Position numbers and translations under genes: made by a program
Shown here: positions 1 through 10,795 of the stretch, piece by piece
How the letters are laid out: every line of letters begins with the position of its first letter
How positions within the stretch are numbered: the stretch's first letter is position 1
Assembly: GCA_032719365.1 (NCBI GenBank)
Contig: CM064863.1
Location: 63,947,583 to 64,011,582 of the forward strand
Direction of reading: 5' to 3'
From: Prinsepia uniflora
Lineage: Eukaryota; Streptophyta; Magnoliopsida; Rosales; Rosaceae
Length of the DNA stretch: 64,000 nt
Notes under the pieces: generated by a model
The model's input: only the letters and a program-made list of their open reading frames with translations
Database searches by the model: none
Told to the model about the DNA's origin: nothing

Positions 1-2295
1 GGGGTCTCAAACCCAAGTCTCTCCAGGGTCCACCCAGGTCAATGTCCGTAGATCAATGACCCTCCTTGGAGGTAACAAACCATGCCCATCCTGAGAGTAA
101 GGAACCCAACTAGGGGGTGACTCCACTCAGTCAGTGCTCCGTGACTACTCCGGGGACCACCTAGGCCAACGACCCTCCCCGGAGGAGACAATCATATATA
201 AAGGATGGCATATGAAAAACCTTTTGAAATCATTCTTTAAACCTTTCAAGGAATCATGTCTGGCCCTCATAAGCCATCATGAACTATAAAATCCTTTCCA
301 AGGTTCATGCCGGTTCCCATAAACCGTCAGGACTCATAAAACCTTTCCAGGGTCCCTGACCCGAAATCACCATCGTAACATATAACTGGGCCCTAGGCCC
401 GAATCCACATACAAACTGGACCTCCAGTCCAAATTGTAAACCAACTGGGCCTCCGGCCCGATGCCTTGTTAAATCAAATGGACCTCAAGTCCGAGAGTTC
501 GTAGATCAAATAGGTTTCGAACCCGAGTTTACCTTTTCAAATCCAAAACCATTTCATGAAATCATATCCAAAACCACAAGTACGAAAAATCATATAAAAC
601 TGGAAAACCTCGATTTAAGTGCAAGCACGTAAATCGCCTCGTAATGCGTGAAATCATATAAATCAAAATCATCCAAATCAACATCATAGAATCACATTCA
701 TAATCCATATAAAACATTTATGCATGCATCACAATTTAGAAATCAAGGTCCACTCATAGACCGTCCTATAACTGCCGACTCGGTTTGCGTGCCGTAAGCT
801 TTACCGGGCAAATCATCGTCACCGGGACTCCCAAACCTGTCCAAATTGTAATAGAAGGTTACTAGCTACTTAATTAACCTCCCACTAAAGTACCGTAATT
901 TTCCAAAATTTTTAACTATTTTAAATCCCTAACCTAAACCTTCCGATGCCCCGAACATTATCGAGACGGTGTCTGATCGACACGAAACCAGTCCCAAAAT
1001 GTTCGCTACATCGAATAGAAGATTTCACATGTTGAAGACATCCCCAAATTCCCCACCACGCGCTGCCACGCGCCGTCCATAGGGCCTTGCGCGTGGGCTC
1101 GCGCTCGAGCCCAAGGGGCCCTGCCCGTGGGCTCATGCGCCGGTGTACTGTAGACCTACTTCAACCCGTGGCCGGTTCAGACCGGTCGGTTCAGTCCTCT
1201 TTCTGCAACTGGACCGGCGTGACCAGTCCAGGCTCCTACAAGGTCCATTCTTCACCGTTTTCAACTCTAATCGATCCTATTCTTCAAAGCTCGATCCTAG
1301 AAACCTAAACCCATTAATTAGAACCCATAAAACCTCTAAAATCCAACCGGTTCAACTTGGTTTCCACGGTTAAAATATCCCAAAACTCACCCACGGCTTC
1401 CTCGACGTCTAACCACCCTCCAAACCTCTCTAACAACTCCCTAGCAACCTATTTAATTCAAACCAAACGTCCAAACAAGCCCATAACAACAAAAATGGAA
1501 AATGGATCGAAAATGGTTAAACAGATTACCTCTCGGGTTTGTGGCTCCACCGTCCACGGTGGCGCCGTCCAGGCCAACCACCACTTCTTCATGTCCTCTC
1601 TTCCCTCAATCGTCTCAATCATGGTCGCATAGGAAGGGTTGGATTGGTTTTTGGTTCAAAGGGAATGAGGTCGGGTTGTTTGTGTTTGAAATGAAGAAGA
1701 ATGATCGATGCACAGGGAAGGGAGATGCATGAAGGAAAAGGGATGGCATGTGGATGGGTGACACTTGTCACTCATCCATTGGGCAGGGATTAAATATCTG
1801 GGGCCCACTAGAATCCAAAAGTTAAGTCGTCTCGTAATTCATGCAATAGTACTTTTGTACTTCCTTGAACCGTAACTTTGCCGTCGAACGTCTGAATTCG
1901 ACGTGCTGCCTGTCTACAGATTGGTATCGTCCTAATCTACGTAATGGTTCTCGGCCCTCGGCCATCGGACCTCCCAGTCCAAAAGTCAAGTATTTGCCCC
2001 TTTTAACCAAAATTACCAAGTTGCCCTTAAACTTCCGAACGTCATATCTTCTTCCTTGAATGTCAGAATTGAACGTGCCACCTGTCTATGAACTCGTGAT
2101 GTCACAAGCTACATCACCGTCATCGGTCAAAGTCCATTTAACCGCCATAATGAAAAGTCAACGTTTTACCCACTCCTAGGGGCAAATCGGTCATTTTGCA
2201 TCGTTCGTCCGATTTCACCCAACTAATCACGGATTAACCTCACTAATCGAGATTAGTCACTAATCTAATCCCAAAATTTGGGACGGGTCATTACA
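1..2295 (-). mobile_element. LTR of the TGTAACGACC family, cut by the window edge
   Basis: Long terminal repeat in minus orientation. Its far end is outside the window. The near end is the family 5' terminus, read here as GGGACGGGTCATTACA and ending at 2295. The first 100 bases match 42750-42850 closely (shared words such as gtcaatgtccgtagatcaatgacc), which lies inside another copy. Family landmarks seen in other copies are present: a tgcatgcat block before the agaccgtcc word near 720-770, the atcgagacggtgtccgatcgacac block near 960, and repeated stretches of the type aaaagtcaac...ttttgccc near 2150. No coding sequence is supported; the short ORFs here are chance. Family assignment is firm; whether it is solo or part of a longer element cannot be seen. 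Confidence 0.8.
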
Positions 2296-2861
2296 TTAAA
2301 TCTTGCGTTGCACGCTTTTTTGTAATTTCCGGGAACCTTCTAACCTGCGAAAAGTCAAATCATCCATATTTTAATCCACAATTTGTTTTTGTGATTTTTA
2401 AACGAATTTAAAATAACCCCTAAACATTCGGATAGTCAAAACTGCCGCGAAACGGTGTCCGATCGACTCGAAACCTCTGCCAAAATGTCTGTAACATCGA
2501 AAACATTAAAATACATGTTGGTCACAGCCTAAGATTTGCTAGAACGCCCACCCCCCCCCCCCCCCCCCCCCCCCCCCGGGCCGCCAGAAGCAGCTGCACA
2601 TTAAGCCCAAGCGCCTACCTACAGTGTCACCCCCCTTCACCCGATTTTTTGGTTTTTCGGGTCACCTGACTCCGCGACCTGACCCAGTCCTAACTCGCTC
2701 AAAACTCGACCATTTTTTATCCTCATTTCTTCCATTCTACTCTAATTAAACTCAAGAATAGATCTATGAAGGTAAAATGTGAAAACTCACCTTAAAACTC
2801 ATCCACCAACTATAACCTTTTGGTCATCCATCACCTCCTCTAACTGGGCTGTTTCTAGTGT
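2296..2861 (-). mobile_element. Fragment of a second TGTAACGACC-family LTR
   Basis: Directly after the LTR end at 2295, another stretch of the same LTR family begins. The segment 2410-2530 (aaacattcgg, then acggtgtccgatcgactcg, then caaaatgtctgtaacatcga) aligns with 61430-61520 and 12340-12420 inside other copies. It then runs through a C homopolymer and a gtgaaaactcacc stretch and stops where gypsy RT sequence begins on the minus strand near 2862. Both ends are truncated and no target duplication is visible. The outer boundary is approximate. Confidence 0.55.
2551..2577. repeat. Poly-C tract, 27 C
   Basis: An uninterrupted run of 27 C, preceded by CCCA and followed by GGG, inside the LTR fragment. 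Such a run is prone to length error in sequencing, so the exact count is uncertain. Confidence 0.9.
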
Positions 2862-3472
2862 CTTAAGCTACAAATTACTAGCATGTTTAGGTCGTAGGAC
2901 TCTCGATGCAGTGGTAATCCCGGAAATTCATCCGGAAATACATCAAAAAACTCCCGTACTACTGGTATATCCTCAATCCTCAATGGGTCCTCACGTGTCT
3001 CAACCACATGCGCTAAATATCCCTAACAACCCTTCTGTAATAGCTTTGTAGTTGTAAGTGCGGAAATTATCTCCAGTGGTGAAACTCCATGATCCCCCTG
3101 AAAAGTCACATCCGGTAGACCCGGACTCCGCAAGGTCACCAATTTATTGTAAAAATCTATGATTGCCCCATGGTCTCCTAGCCAGTCCATTCCAAGTATT
3201 ACGTCAAAATCATGCAGGTCCATGATAATCAAGTCGGTTAACAGCTCCAAGTCCCTAACCCTCATTGGGCAATCCTTCATCAGCTGGTTCACTATGTATA
3301 TAACTCCCATCGGGGTACATACATCCATCTCCTGATCTAACACTGACACCACACGGCCTAACATTGCCGCACAACTCATCGAGATGAATGAATGTGTAGC
3401 ACTGGGATCCATCAAAACATGAACATAATGGTCAGATATAGTGAGTGTACCTATGATAACTTCTGGTGCCAT
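2862..3472 (-). pseudogene. Ty3/gypsy aspartic protease with start of reverse transcriptase (remnant)
   Basis: The open part at 3023-3472 encodes about 149 residues of a retrotransposon protease of the RVP_2 type. It reads DPSATHSFIS at the catalytic loop (the usual form is D-[ST]-G-A-T-H-S-F, so the Gly is replaced) and ILGMDWL before the C-terminal part. After one stop codon the same frame continues through EDIPVVREFF and DVFPDEFPGLPLHRES, the linker that normally precedes the reverse transcriptase core in chromovirus-like (Del/Tekay) gypsy elements. It is then lost near 2862 at a junction with LTR sequence. RT core, RNase H and integrase are absent here. In an intact element the protease cleaves the Gag-Pol polyprotein. 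A dead fragment: stop codon, altered active-site loop and 3' truncation. Confidence 0.8.
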
Positions 3473-4099
3473 CCTCGCCTGCTACTGGGTCACCACAAAG
3501 ACCCGAGCCTATGGTCCCGCTTGTCGACAACGACCGCGTCCTCAGGCTCCCCCCTGAGCTCCGCCTCTAGTGGCATCTGATGTGGTAGCTGTATGATGGG
3601 ATGGTCTTGCCGAGCTCTAGCCAACCCCACTGCCGTCGGCCAGGAGTAAAGGGTACTCCCTGGCCAAATTTCCTATTCACTCGTAATAAAAGAATGACAA
3701 AGCCCTCAGTCCTGACGACCCCACAGATGCACCACTCGCCACAGTCTGTTGTGTCCAAAAGCTTAATCTCTGTCCCGATATCTGAGGACTCCCAAACCTG
3801 TAGGATCATCCATGGGTAGGAGAGAATGATCTCCTACCAGAGTGTCCTCCATTCGAGCCCATGTGGCTCGAAGGTTCAAGATGCAGACGGTCCCGGTGTC
3901 CTCTCTCATTATGGGACTATTGTTGATGTTGCTGTACTGCCAGGCTGGCCTCCACACACACTGCGGCGTTAGTTAATTCCCTTAGGATGGCGTAGTTGGA
4001 TGCCGGCACAATGGCCCAGATGTCCCCCTGAAGTCCCTGCTCGAAGCGGCGACACTTGTTTGCTTCGGTCCTCACATATGTCGAGGCAAACCGAGTCCG
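3473..4099 (-). pseudogene. Ty3/gypsy gag remnant upstream of the protease
   Basis: The minus strand carries the C-terminal half of a gypsy Gag protein in several frames. Near 3960-4080 it reads NKCRRFEQGLQGDIW then NYAILRELTNAAVCVE, which matches the end of the Retrotrans_gag domain in Del/Tekay-like elements. Closer to the protease, near 3470-3500, it reads ARVFVVTQ, the usual lead-in to the RVP_2 domain. A zinc knuckle is expected between them; only a scrambled Cys-rich stretch near 3725-3745 is seen. Frameshifts and stops break the frame. The Gag N-terminus, leader and primer site are missing because the sequence runs into an LTR-like fragment at about 4100. Gag would form the particle around the element RNA. 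Confidence 0.65.
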
Positions 4100-4795
4100 G
4101 GTGTGACATCCCAGATGCTAGATGTCCCAGACGTCTAATCATAGCAATCCTGCTCCTGAGCCATCTTACAGTTTGGTTGCTTAGTAGCATGACCCCTCAC
4201 AGGCAATGCGCCGTGACCGTTCCAGGGTACCAATAACTGGAGGAGACAGTAATCAATATGGTCAATATATCCAGTGCAATAGTATGAACCTGTGATATCC
4301 CAGTATGATTCCACAACTCACATAATGACTAGACGGGTCACATACCCACATTGTATAATATATCGGTACACAGTCCATAAATAAGACTCAACATACTCAT
4401 ACACGCAATTATATAATAGTATAATGAAATTTGTTATGCATGCATTCAGTTAGAAATCAAAAGACCCATTCACAGTATTGTCCTGCTGCTTAATCAACGT
4501 CTAAAACTTTTCCTGGAGCTATATCACAGTCTCTGACCTGTCCAAACATATCCAAGGATCACTAGTGGTCTCTACAACCTCATAACCAAAACCTAGGAAC
4601 AGTTCCGACCCGGAAACGCTTCCCAAACACACTTCCTAAGGCTATAAACTCCATTTTGACTAATCAAATGATCTCCAATCAACCCGAAACCACCACCATT
4701 GGATCCGGATCGTTGAAACCATGAAAATGGCACTAGTCCCACCTCAAAAAATGTGCCCATGCGCCCCCACGTGTGGGTCAAAACCGCGGTCAACA

Positions 4796-5135
4796 TTGAC
4801 AAAAAAATCAATGCCGACGCTAGCAAAAGTCAACGTTGACGTCAGGTCAACGACTAAAGTCAACGCTGACATCACTGTTGACGTCAGCCACTGACATCAT
4901 CTAACAGTGTCAAGTCTGACAAGTGTCAGACTGATAGGTGCCACGTGTCAGCTACTAGTTGGTCCACGTCACTAACATGTTAGAGACACGTGGCAGCCAC
5001 TGATTGGGCCACATCACTGACATGTTAGTGCTGACTGTGCACTGACATGTGACACATGTCCTTGTCCTATAGGCCATGTCATCTGACAGTCTGATAGGGT
5101 GATGATGTTAGCTGATGACGTCAGTTGATGACGTC
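4796..5135 (-). promoter_or_regulatory. Cluster of TGACGTCA-like and CACGTG-like palindromes in LTR U3
   Basis: In about 340 bases there are repeated TGACGTCA or near forms (for example near 4838, 4880, 5116 and 5130), several CACGTG or CACGTGG words (near 4940 and 4988) and many TGACAT/ATGTCA steps. In plants TGACGTCA is the TGA-type bZIP core and CACGTG the G-box or ABRE core. Comparable clusters occur at 19566-19790 and 38370-38585 in two other LTR copies. A role in transcription of the element is inferred, not shown. Confidence 0.45.
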
Positions 5136-5939
5136 AGCGTCCCTGTCCTCTCGATGGGTCTGCAAATCGGGTCGCACATACCCGCGACCCTACCCAATTT
5201 CTGAATCCGTTTTCTCAACCATTTTTGTTCCCAGTTCTCCCTACTTGTTCGTCTTAGACTAAGTAATCGATATGTGTGAACAAAACCATGAAAAGCAGTC
5301 TAGGATCGTACCTTCGATTGATGAACAGTAGTTCAGATTTTTGAACTGGTTTTCCGGCCAACTTCGGTCACCTCCTGCCTCGAAATCCACCTCCCTGAGG
5401 TCGCCTTGAACCCTAGAACAGGTTAGGGTGCATCAAATCCTTTGACACATGTCTAAAAATGGATTTCCAAATTAGGCCAAAATGGGTGTTTCAGGTTTTC
5501 TCACATCCCTGCCGTGATCCACCGCCATGTATAGCCTCCCCTAGACGTCTTTTACACTCTCACACACTCAGTCGCACTGATGAACGAAGAGATGATGGAG
5601 AAATAGAAGTTAGGATGATATGGTGTTTGTGTGTGTTTGTAGGTTTACGGGTTAGAGAGGAATGAAATGATGAAGGTGAAAAATGAAGAAAATGGGTGAG
5701 GATGGAACCCTAAATTGATCCAATTGCATGGGGAAACCAGCCATGTGTGACATTTCTAGGATCCCGTGAGTAGTGTCATTTTCGCGTTGTTGACCATAAC
5801 TTTCCCGTTTGGACTCCGATTCGGGCATGCCGCCTGTCTACGGACTCATGATGTCCTGATCTACGTCGCGGTCATAGATCAAAGTCCAAAATACAGTCCG
5901 AGTCAAAAGTTAACAAATCCTCTCAACTATGGGAAAAAT

Positions 5940-6527
5940 TAGCCCTGTTAATTGGTTCGGAAAAACCGACCGAAAAACCGAACCGAACCAGAACCGAACC
6001 GAAAAAAACCGAACCGAAGGAAAACCGAAACCGGTTGGAGAAAACCGAACCGAACCGAATCGAACTGGTTCGGTTTCGGTTTTCGGTATAATAATACCGA
6101 ACTGAACCGAACCGAACCGAATAGACCTAAAAATCGAACCGAACCGAACCGTCCCGAACCGAAATGCTTTAGGTTACTTTGTAATGAACATTGATTAGTT
6201 ATAATGGATCTTGATTAGTTATAATAAATATTAATTAGGTTGTAATGGACATTAATTAGATAATAAATATTGATTATTGTATAAAAGTACAAAAAAAAAT
6301 TGGTTTTTAGAGAAAATTGAACCGATTTAACCGAACCGATTCACCATAATTTGAAGGAAAAAAAAACCGGTTTTAACCGGAACCGAACCGAACCGAATCG
6401 AATAAGAGGACAAACCGAACCGAACCGCATTGGAGGATAAACCGAACCGAACCGAACTTATTTTCCAACCGGTTTCGGTTTCGGTTTCGGTAAAAAAACC
6501 GAACCGAAAAACCGATTAACACCCTTA
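5940..6527. mobile_element. hAT-type MITE built of CCGAA/GGTTC repeats
   Basis: A 588-bp non-coding element flanked by a perfect 8-bp target duplication GGAAAAAT (5932-5939 and 6528-6535). The left end begins TAGCCCTGTTAATTGGTT and the inverted right end TAAGGGTGTTAATCGGTT, so the inverted repeats agree except for a short inner block. An 8-bp duplication and a TAGGGTG-like end are typical of hAT elements. The body is almost entirely short repeats of CCGAA, AACCG and GGTTTCGG in both orientations, with an AT-rich centre near 6190-6300, so a single strand could fold back over most of its length. It interrupts the LTR at 4100-6721. The 80-residue reading frame in it is a product of the repeat and is not a gene. 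Confidence 0.85.
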
Positions 6528-6721
6528 GGAAAAATGGTCATTTTACATTAAAATTTCAACTTTACCAAATCATAAAAGTTCGGGGTGTTATAGCCACCCC
6601 GATCAAAAATTCAAAGTATTGATTTTTAATAAAAAGTCAACTCTTTGACTTTCAGGAGCAAAACGGTCAATTTCATTTGACTTTTCTGATTTTACCCTCA
6701 TTGAAAGTCCTGGTCGTTACA

Positions 6722-7500
6722 ATTTGCCACCATTTTTCTACAAGGACTTTGTCTATCTTCTCCTCTAGTGGCCAATACTAGTGATATTTTAGTAGTTGTG
6801 CATAGCCAGTACAAAACATGTTCTCATCAATTCCAATTCTGTTATGACAACCTAGTAAGAAGATTGGATTTCATTAAATTTTTTATGCAAATTCATGTGA
6901 TTTAAATAGGAGATTCTGTTGAAGAATTAATCTCATATTGGAAACTTAGATAAAAATAAAATACGATATATAATAAATGATTACGCACCTGCTTAATTAG
7001 GTAGTTAAGTAGAGAGAATATCATTGTTCTGGTGGGTAATTTAATTGTTTTGTGTACATTATCAAGTGATATTTTCATTATACATGTTAATATAAGGGAA
7101 AATGATTGTTCGTGAATTTTATTATTAATAGTAGATGTCCATTAATTATGTTTAAATGTGCAAAAATGAATTATACATTAAATGATTTAATTAAAAACAC
7201 ATATGATATGATAACTTTACCTTTATTCTTAACAAAAAATTGTTAAAAAATTTAACGAAATTATTGTCTTTGTATGCTTAGACATAATTCAAGAAAATTT
7301 GCTACTAATAACAAAGTTTAGAGACAATAATTAAAATCAATATAAGGAACGCTGACATTAATTTTTCTTGGTAAAGTATATAATAAATTTATATCACTAC
7401 TAAAGCCCAAGAATTCCATTTCAACGTTCATGTATAGTGTTCTCGCTAATTTCATTGTGCATGCAATGTATTTTCCGTTTTACCCTCATTTTTTCTTCAT
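6722..7500. other. AT-rich spacer, no gene seen
   Basis: AT-rich DNA with no convincing open reading frame, no terminal repeats recognised and no match to the neighbouring element families. It starts right after the LTR end at 6721. Confidence 0.6.
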
Positions 7501-8200
7501 CTGTGTTATCCACTCATGAAAATATCGCCAGAATCGGCGATATATCGCGAATTTCGGCCACTGGCAGCTAAGGAGAGGTTGAACCTATTTCTTCCCCCAA
7601 AATCATCAATATCAAACAATATTGGCAAATATCGCCGATATTGTTTGATATCGACGATTTTGGACCGAATGAGCACACAATCGAACAAGTCACTGAAATT
7701 CGAATGCAAGCCACCGAAATCAAGCGAACAAAAGAAGACCACGGATTGAACAGAGAATCGACTTTTCAATCATACAATTATACAAACATTCATGGGCTCA
7801 TCCAATAATTCAAACATTCAAAAAGATTTTTGTTTCTTTTTTCACATTCACGGACGAACAATTGGGAAAGAAAAAAAAACACGAATTCACGGACTCACCT
7901 CGTTCACTTTCGGGCAGAGCATAAATTGGGGCGGCCGAAATCGCAAGAATCTCGAACGGTCGAACCAAGTCTCAGTTAACTACTTTTGCTCGAAGTTTGG
8001 AACGGTCGAACCGCATCTCGTCAATCGTCACCACCATCGCTCGAAGTCTCAAACTGTCGAACCACCTCTGGTCTCGTCTCGTCTCGTCCCGTCGTCCATC
8101 GTTCGAACCTCCCTCGAAGTCACCCCTCACGCCATCCCTGATCCTCACGGCCCTCACCCTCACGATCGATCGATTTCCCCAAAGTCATCGAGACTTTGAG
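7501..8200. other. Non-coding segment with hairpin and GAACGGTCGAACC repeats
   Basis: The first part (7510-7670) is full of ATATCGCC/GGCGATAT words and holds a strong inverted repeat (separate entry). The second part (7945-8110) has repeated GAACGGTCGAACC and TCGAACC words and a gtctcgtctcgtc run. Small reading frames on both strands follow the repeats and are not supported as genes. It abuts the Tat-like gypsy remnant at about 8200, so it may be the target sequence or a piece of another element. Confidence 0.4.
7599..7661. repeat. Inverted repeat, 24-bp arms
   Basis: Left arm 7599-7622 and right arm 7638-7661 are reverse complements with two mismatches, separated by 15 bases. The stem core is ATATCAAACAATAT. 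It lies in a stretch rich in ATATCGCC words. It could be part of a transposon end; no target duplication was found. Confidence 0.75.
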
Positions 8201-8217
8201 TGATGCCGAGCAATCTG

Positions 8218-8613
8218 GGGGTCTACCAAGTCGGCCTCGTAAGCGGACTCGGTGACGGCTAAAGTTTATGCGGACTCGGTGATAGCCTTTCCAGCCAGAG
8301 TGATGGACTTGCAAGTCCGAGCTACCATTTGATCTCCACGGACCTGTCTGATGCCCATGGGGGTCGGAAACTTCATGAGGAGCAGATGGGTGGAGACAAC
8401 GGCTCGGAGCTAGTTGATAAGTCAGCAGCCCAGGATGACGTTGTATGCGTTCGGGCAGTCCACCACAAGAAAGGGTGCCAGAACGGTAGCGCGCTTTGAA
8501 TTCTCGCCGACCATGATATGTAGGTTGACAGTGCCAGTCGGCATTATGGAGTCCCTAGTAAAACTGAACAATGGGGAAGGTGATCAGTCTAGTAGGTCGT
8601 CATGCGGGTAGAT
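8218..8613 (-). pseudogene. Tat-like gypsy protease remnant without its active site
   Basis: The minus strand, in the frame of the upstream gag, reads PHDD near 8600, then FTRDSIMPTGTVNLHIMVGE, LAPFLVVDCPNAYNVILG, then AVVSTH and MKFPTPMGIRQVRGDQ. These are the middle and C-terminal parts of the aspartic protease of Tat/Retand-like gypsy elements. The catalytic DTGSS stretch, which should lie between PHDD and FTRDS, is missing, so roughly 40-60 codons appear deleted. Stop codons also occur (after LLD and after ILGC). The reverse transcriptase, RNase H and integrase that should follow toward lower coordinates are absent beyond about 8200. Confidence 0.75.
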
Positions 8614-10694
8614 CACCCTTTGCTCCCCCTCTTCCGAGAAAGAGATGGACTTCCAACTGGTACGTGCCACCTTCCGCGCTCGGCCGTCTGCCACCTGGAA
8701 GACCTGTTGGTTGTGCTTCATGGTATGGAGGAAGTCTTTCATGGCTCGGTTTGATGCCAGAGGTAAGGAAATGGAGGTGCCGCTGGTTATTGTGTTGATC
8801 TAGGGGTGCCGGGGATGTTGCGAAGCGTTTTGCAAGAATTGGTTGATCTTGCCATCTCGGACCAAGGGCTCGACCAGATCTCGGAAGGCCATACACTGAT
8901 CAATGTTATGGCCATTATACTTGTGGTACTGGCAATAAACGCCAGTATTCTTGGCTAATCGGCCTGTGCTGGGAGTCTAGGTTGGCTTGGGGATCATGCC
9001 TTCCACATTCATCAGCACGTTATCATATGACGTGTTCAGGATCGTGTAGGTTTTGAATTTGGACCTAGGAGGAGGGCGCTCGGTGCGTTGTTCATTGGGT
9101 CGGTTCTCATGTTGACCCTGTCCCTTGCGGGGCCCCTGATGGCTATGGTTTCTGTCATTCTTTCCCGAGCTGTAGGAGGGAGTGTAGTCTTTCCTCTTTT
9201 CGCTCGGGGAGTTATGGTGCTGGGTCTGACCTGACACAGCCTGCTGGGGAGCCGACTGCTGAGGGGTGTGACTCGGTCGGTATGTGTCGACCGAGTCCCC
9301 GATGCTGGGTTGGTATGTGTTGCCCGTTGTCGCACCTTCTTTGCTAGGCAACAGCTCGGTCTTGGCATGAATGGCTGCCTATTTCATTAACTAATTATAG
9401 GTAGACCAACTTTGAGTGTGTGCGGCGTACCTGAACTAGGACTCGCGCAAGCCGCCCTTGAACGCCGTGAAAAGCGTCATGTCGTCGGAGTCGATGCACC
9501 AAGAGTATTCCAGCTGAAACGAGCAGCGTACGCACATAGCGTCTTCGATTATCCTTGTCTCAGGAGGAAGAGATCCTCGGCAGAGAAGAGCCTGTCAGTT
9601 TGGATCATGAACTGATTCAGAAAGACCTTGGTGAGCTGTACAAAGGAGACGACAGAGCCGGGCTCCAGGCGGTAGAACCAGTTGATTGCAGCATTGGTGA
9701 GGGTGGAACTAAAAACCAAACAGTGGGCCTCGTCGGTTAGACTCGAGAAGGAGACGGCCAAACCGAAGTTGTTGAGGGGGTTGATTGGGTCGGTCTGACC
9801 GGTATAAAAGGGAATCTTCAGCGGCTTGATTGTGTTGTCATGCTGGAACAAGTTTATCCGATCCGTGAACGGTCCCAAGCTTGGTCCGCCCCAAGTATGT
9901 GTCTGGGGTGTCCCTTTCTCGGCCTCGAGGCACCGTACACGATCGAGGAGCTGCTGGACCATTGGGTCGGTGCTAGGGGCCTTGCTCGGGCATGGGTAGT
10001 CGGTGCCCTGGTGAGGCAATGACGTGTCCCGTCGAGACGAGTTTCCTCGTTTTCTTTGGGACCTTGTGCTGCGCGGGGGGCACTTGGACCTCCGGGCATT
10101 GAGGATTTCCTGGGAAGAATCCGCTCCCTCGGTCACCGAGATTGAGGGATTCCCGCCACGAGAATGTTGGCGCGGGCCGGCCTCAGGTCGTGTCCGACCG
10201 GTCAGCTCCGTTGCCCGTAGATCTTTGTCCGCGGTGAACTCAAGGTGGATCAGACTGAGTTTCCTGCGCTCCAGTCGGGAGGTTCCACTCAGGGCTTCGC
10301 GAGCATCGCGGTAGATCCTGGTCCCTTAAGCGCCCTTTCCAAGAATAACCAGGAGTTTCTAGCCCTTCTCGGTTGGCGCGGCTGTGCCCTTGTCCGCAGC
10401 TCGTCGGATCCTTTCGGAGCGTTCTGCGCATTCGGCCACCACGAGGTCGGCCTGAGGGATCTCGTCCTGAGCACGACGAGCATTCAGCTCGACCTTAGCG
10501 GCCTGTAACTGGGCTAAAACCTCGGTGTACTACCCGCTGAGCTCGGTATAGCGTACCTCGCCCTGAGAGCCATTGGCCCTGAGTTCAGCCATGTCGCGTT
10601 GTAATTTTTTCAACTCCCGGAGTACCTCGGGGGAGGTGTCCCTTGGCCCTCGGCTAGGCGCAAGTGTGACTTCGCCATCGACGTTGTCCTGCAT
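8614..10694 (-). pseudogene. Tat-like Ty3/gypsy gag (decayed)
   Basis: A long gag reading frame begins at an ATG at 10694 (MQDNVDGEVTL), 66 bases inside the primer-site region. It runs in one frame to 9549, interrupted by three stop codons (after ELSG, EKG and GKGA). The N-terminal part is Ala/Glu-rich and likely coiled coil. The Retrotrans_gag domain follows (GPFTDRINLFQ, IPFYTGQTDPINPLNNF, NAAINWFYRLEPGSVVSF, KVFLNQFM). After a frameshift near 9545 the sequence continues through WCIDSDDMTLFTAFKGGL, a Pro/Gln/Arg-rich region (8977-9351) and a C-x2-H-x4-H-x4-C finger (YCQYHKYNGHNIDQC) near 8900-8945, then DLVEPLVRDGKINQFL. The finger and the linker to PHDD are typical of Tat/Retand elements. 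It would encode the particle protein; stops and frameshift make it non-functional. Confidence 0.8.
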
Positions 10695-10759
10695 GCTGGA
10701 AGATGGGAGGGTAACGGTGTTTTAGGCTCAGTAAAGTGGAGGGCAAACTTAGTCAGATT

Positions 10760-10778
10760 CCCACAGATGGCGCCAAAC
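10760..10778 (-). promoter_or_regulatory. Primer-binding-site region of the Tat-like gypsy element
   Basis: On the minus strand this reads TTTGGCGCCATCTGTGGG, the sequence that directly follows the 5' LTR in Tat/Retand-like gypsy elements and pairs with a tRNA 3' end to prime minus-strand DNA synthesis. It lies between the LTR end at 10779 and the gag ATG at 10694. Confidence 0.75.
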
Positions 10779-10795
10779 TGTTAATGAACAAAATG

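Larger units (their letters stand above)
4100..6721 (-). mobile_element. Truncated LTR of the TGTAACGACC family carrying a MITE
   Basis: Minus-orientation LTR. The right end is the family 5' terminus (GGTCGTTACA ending at 6721). The left end is truncated: 4100-4250 matches 60530-60660, well inside the solo LTR near the window end. It contains a dense cluster of TGACGTCA and CACGTG words (4796-5135) and a 588-bp MITE (5940-6527). A second terminus-like string, ttcggggtgttata near 6580-6593, suggests that two LTR copies may be joined here. No coding region is supported. Confidence 0.65.

Noticed and set aside
5952..6194. 80-residue frame rich in Asn, Arg, Thr, Glu and Pro
   Set aside because: Translation of the CCGAA repeat in the MITE.
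5950..6530. Telomere- or satellite-like CCGAA repeats
   Set aside because: Element ends with an 8-bp target duplication show a MITE, not an interstitial telomere or satellite block.
9036..9368. 110-residue minus-strand frame overlapping gag
   Set aside because: Out-of-frame shadow of the Tat-like gag; the frame at 8977-9351 carries the family features.
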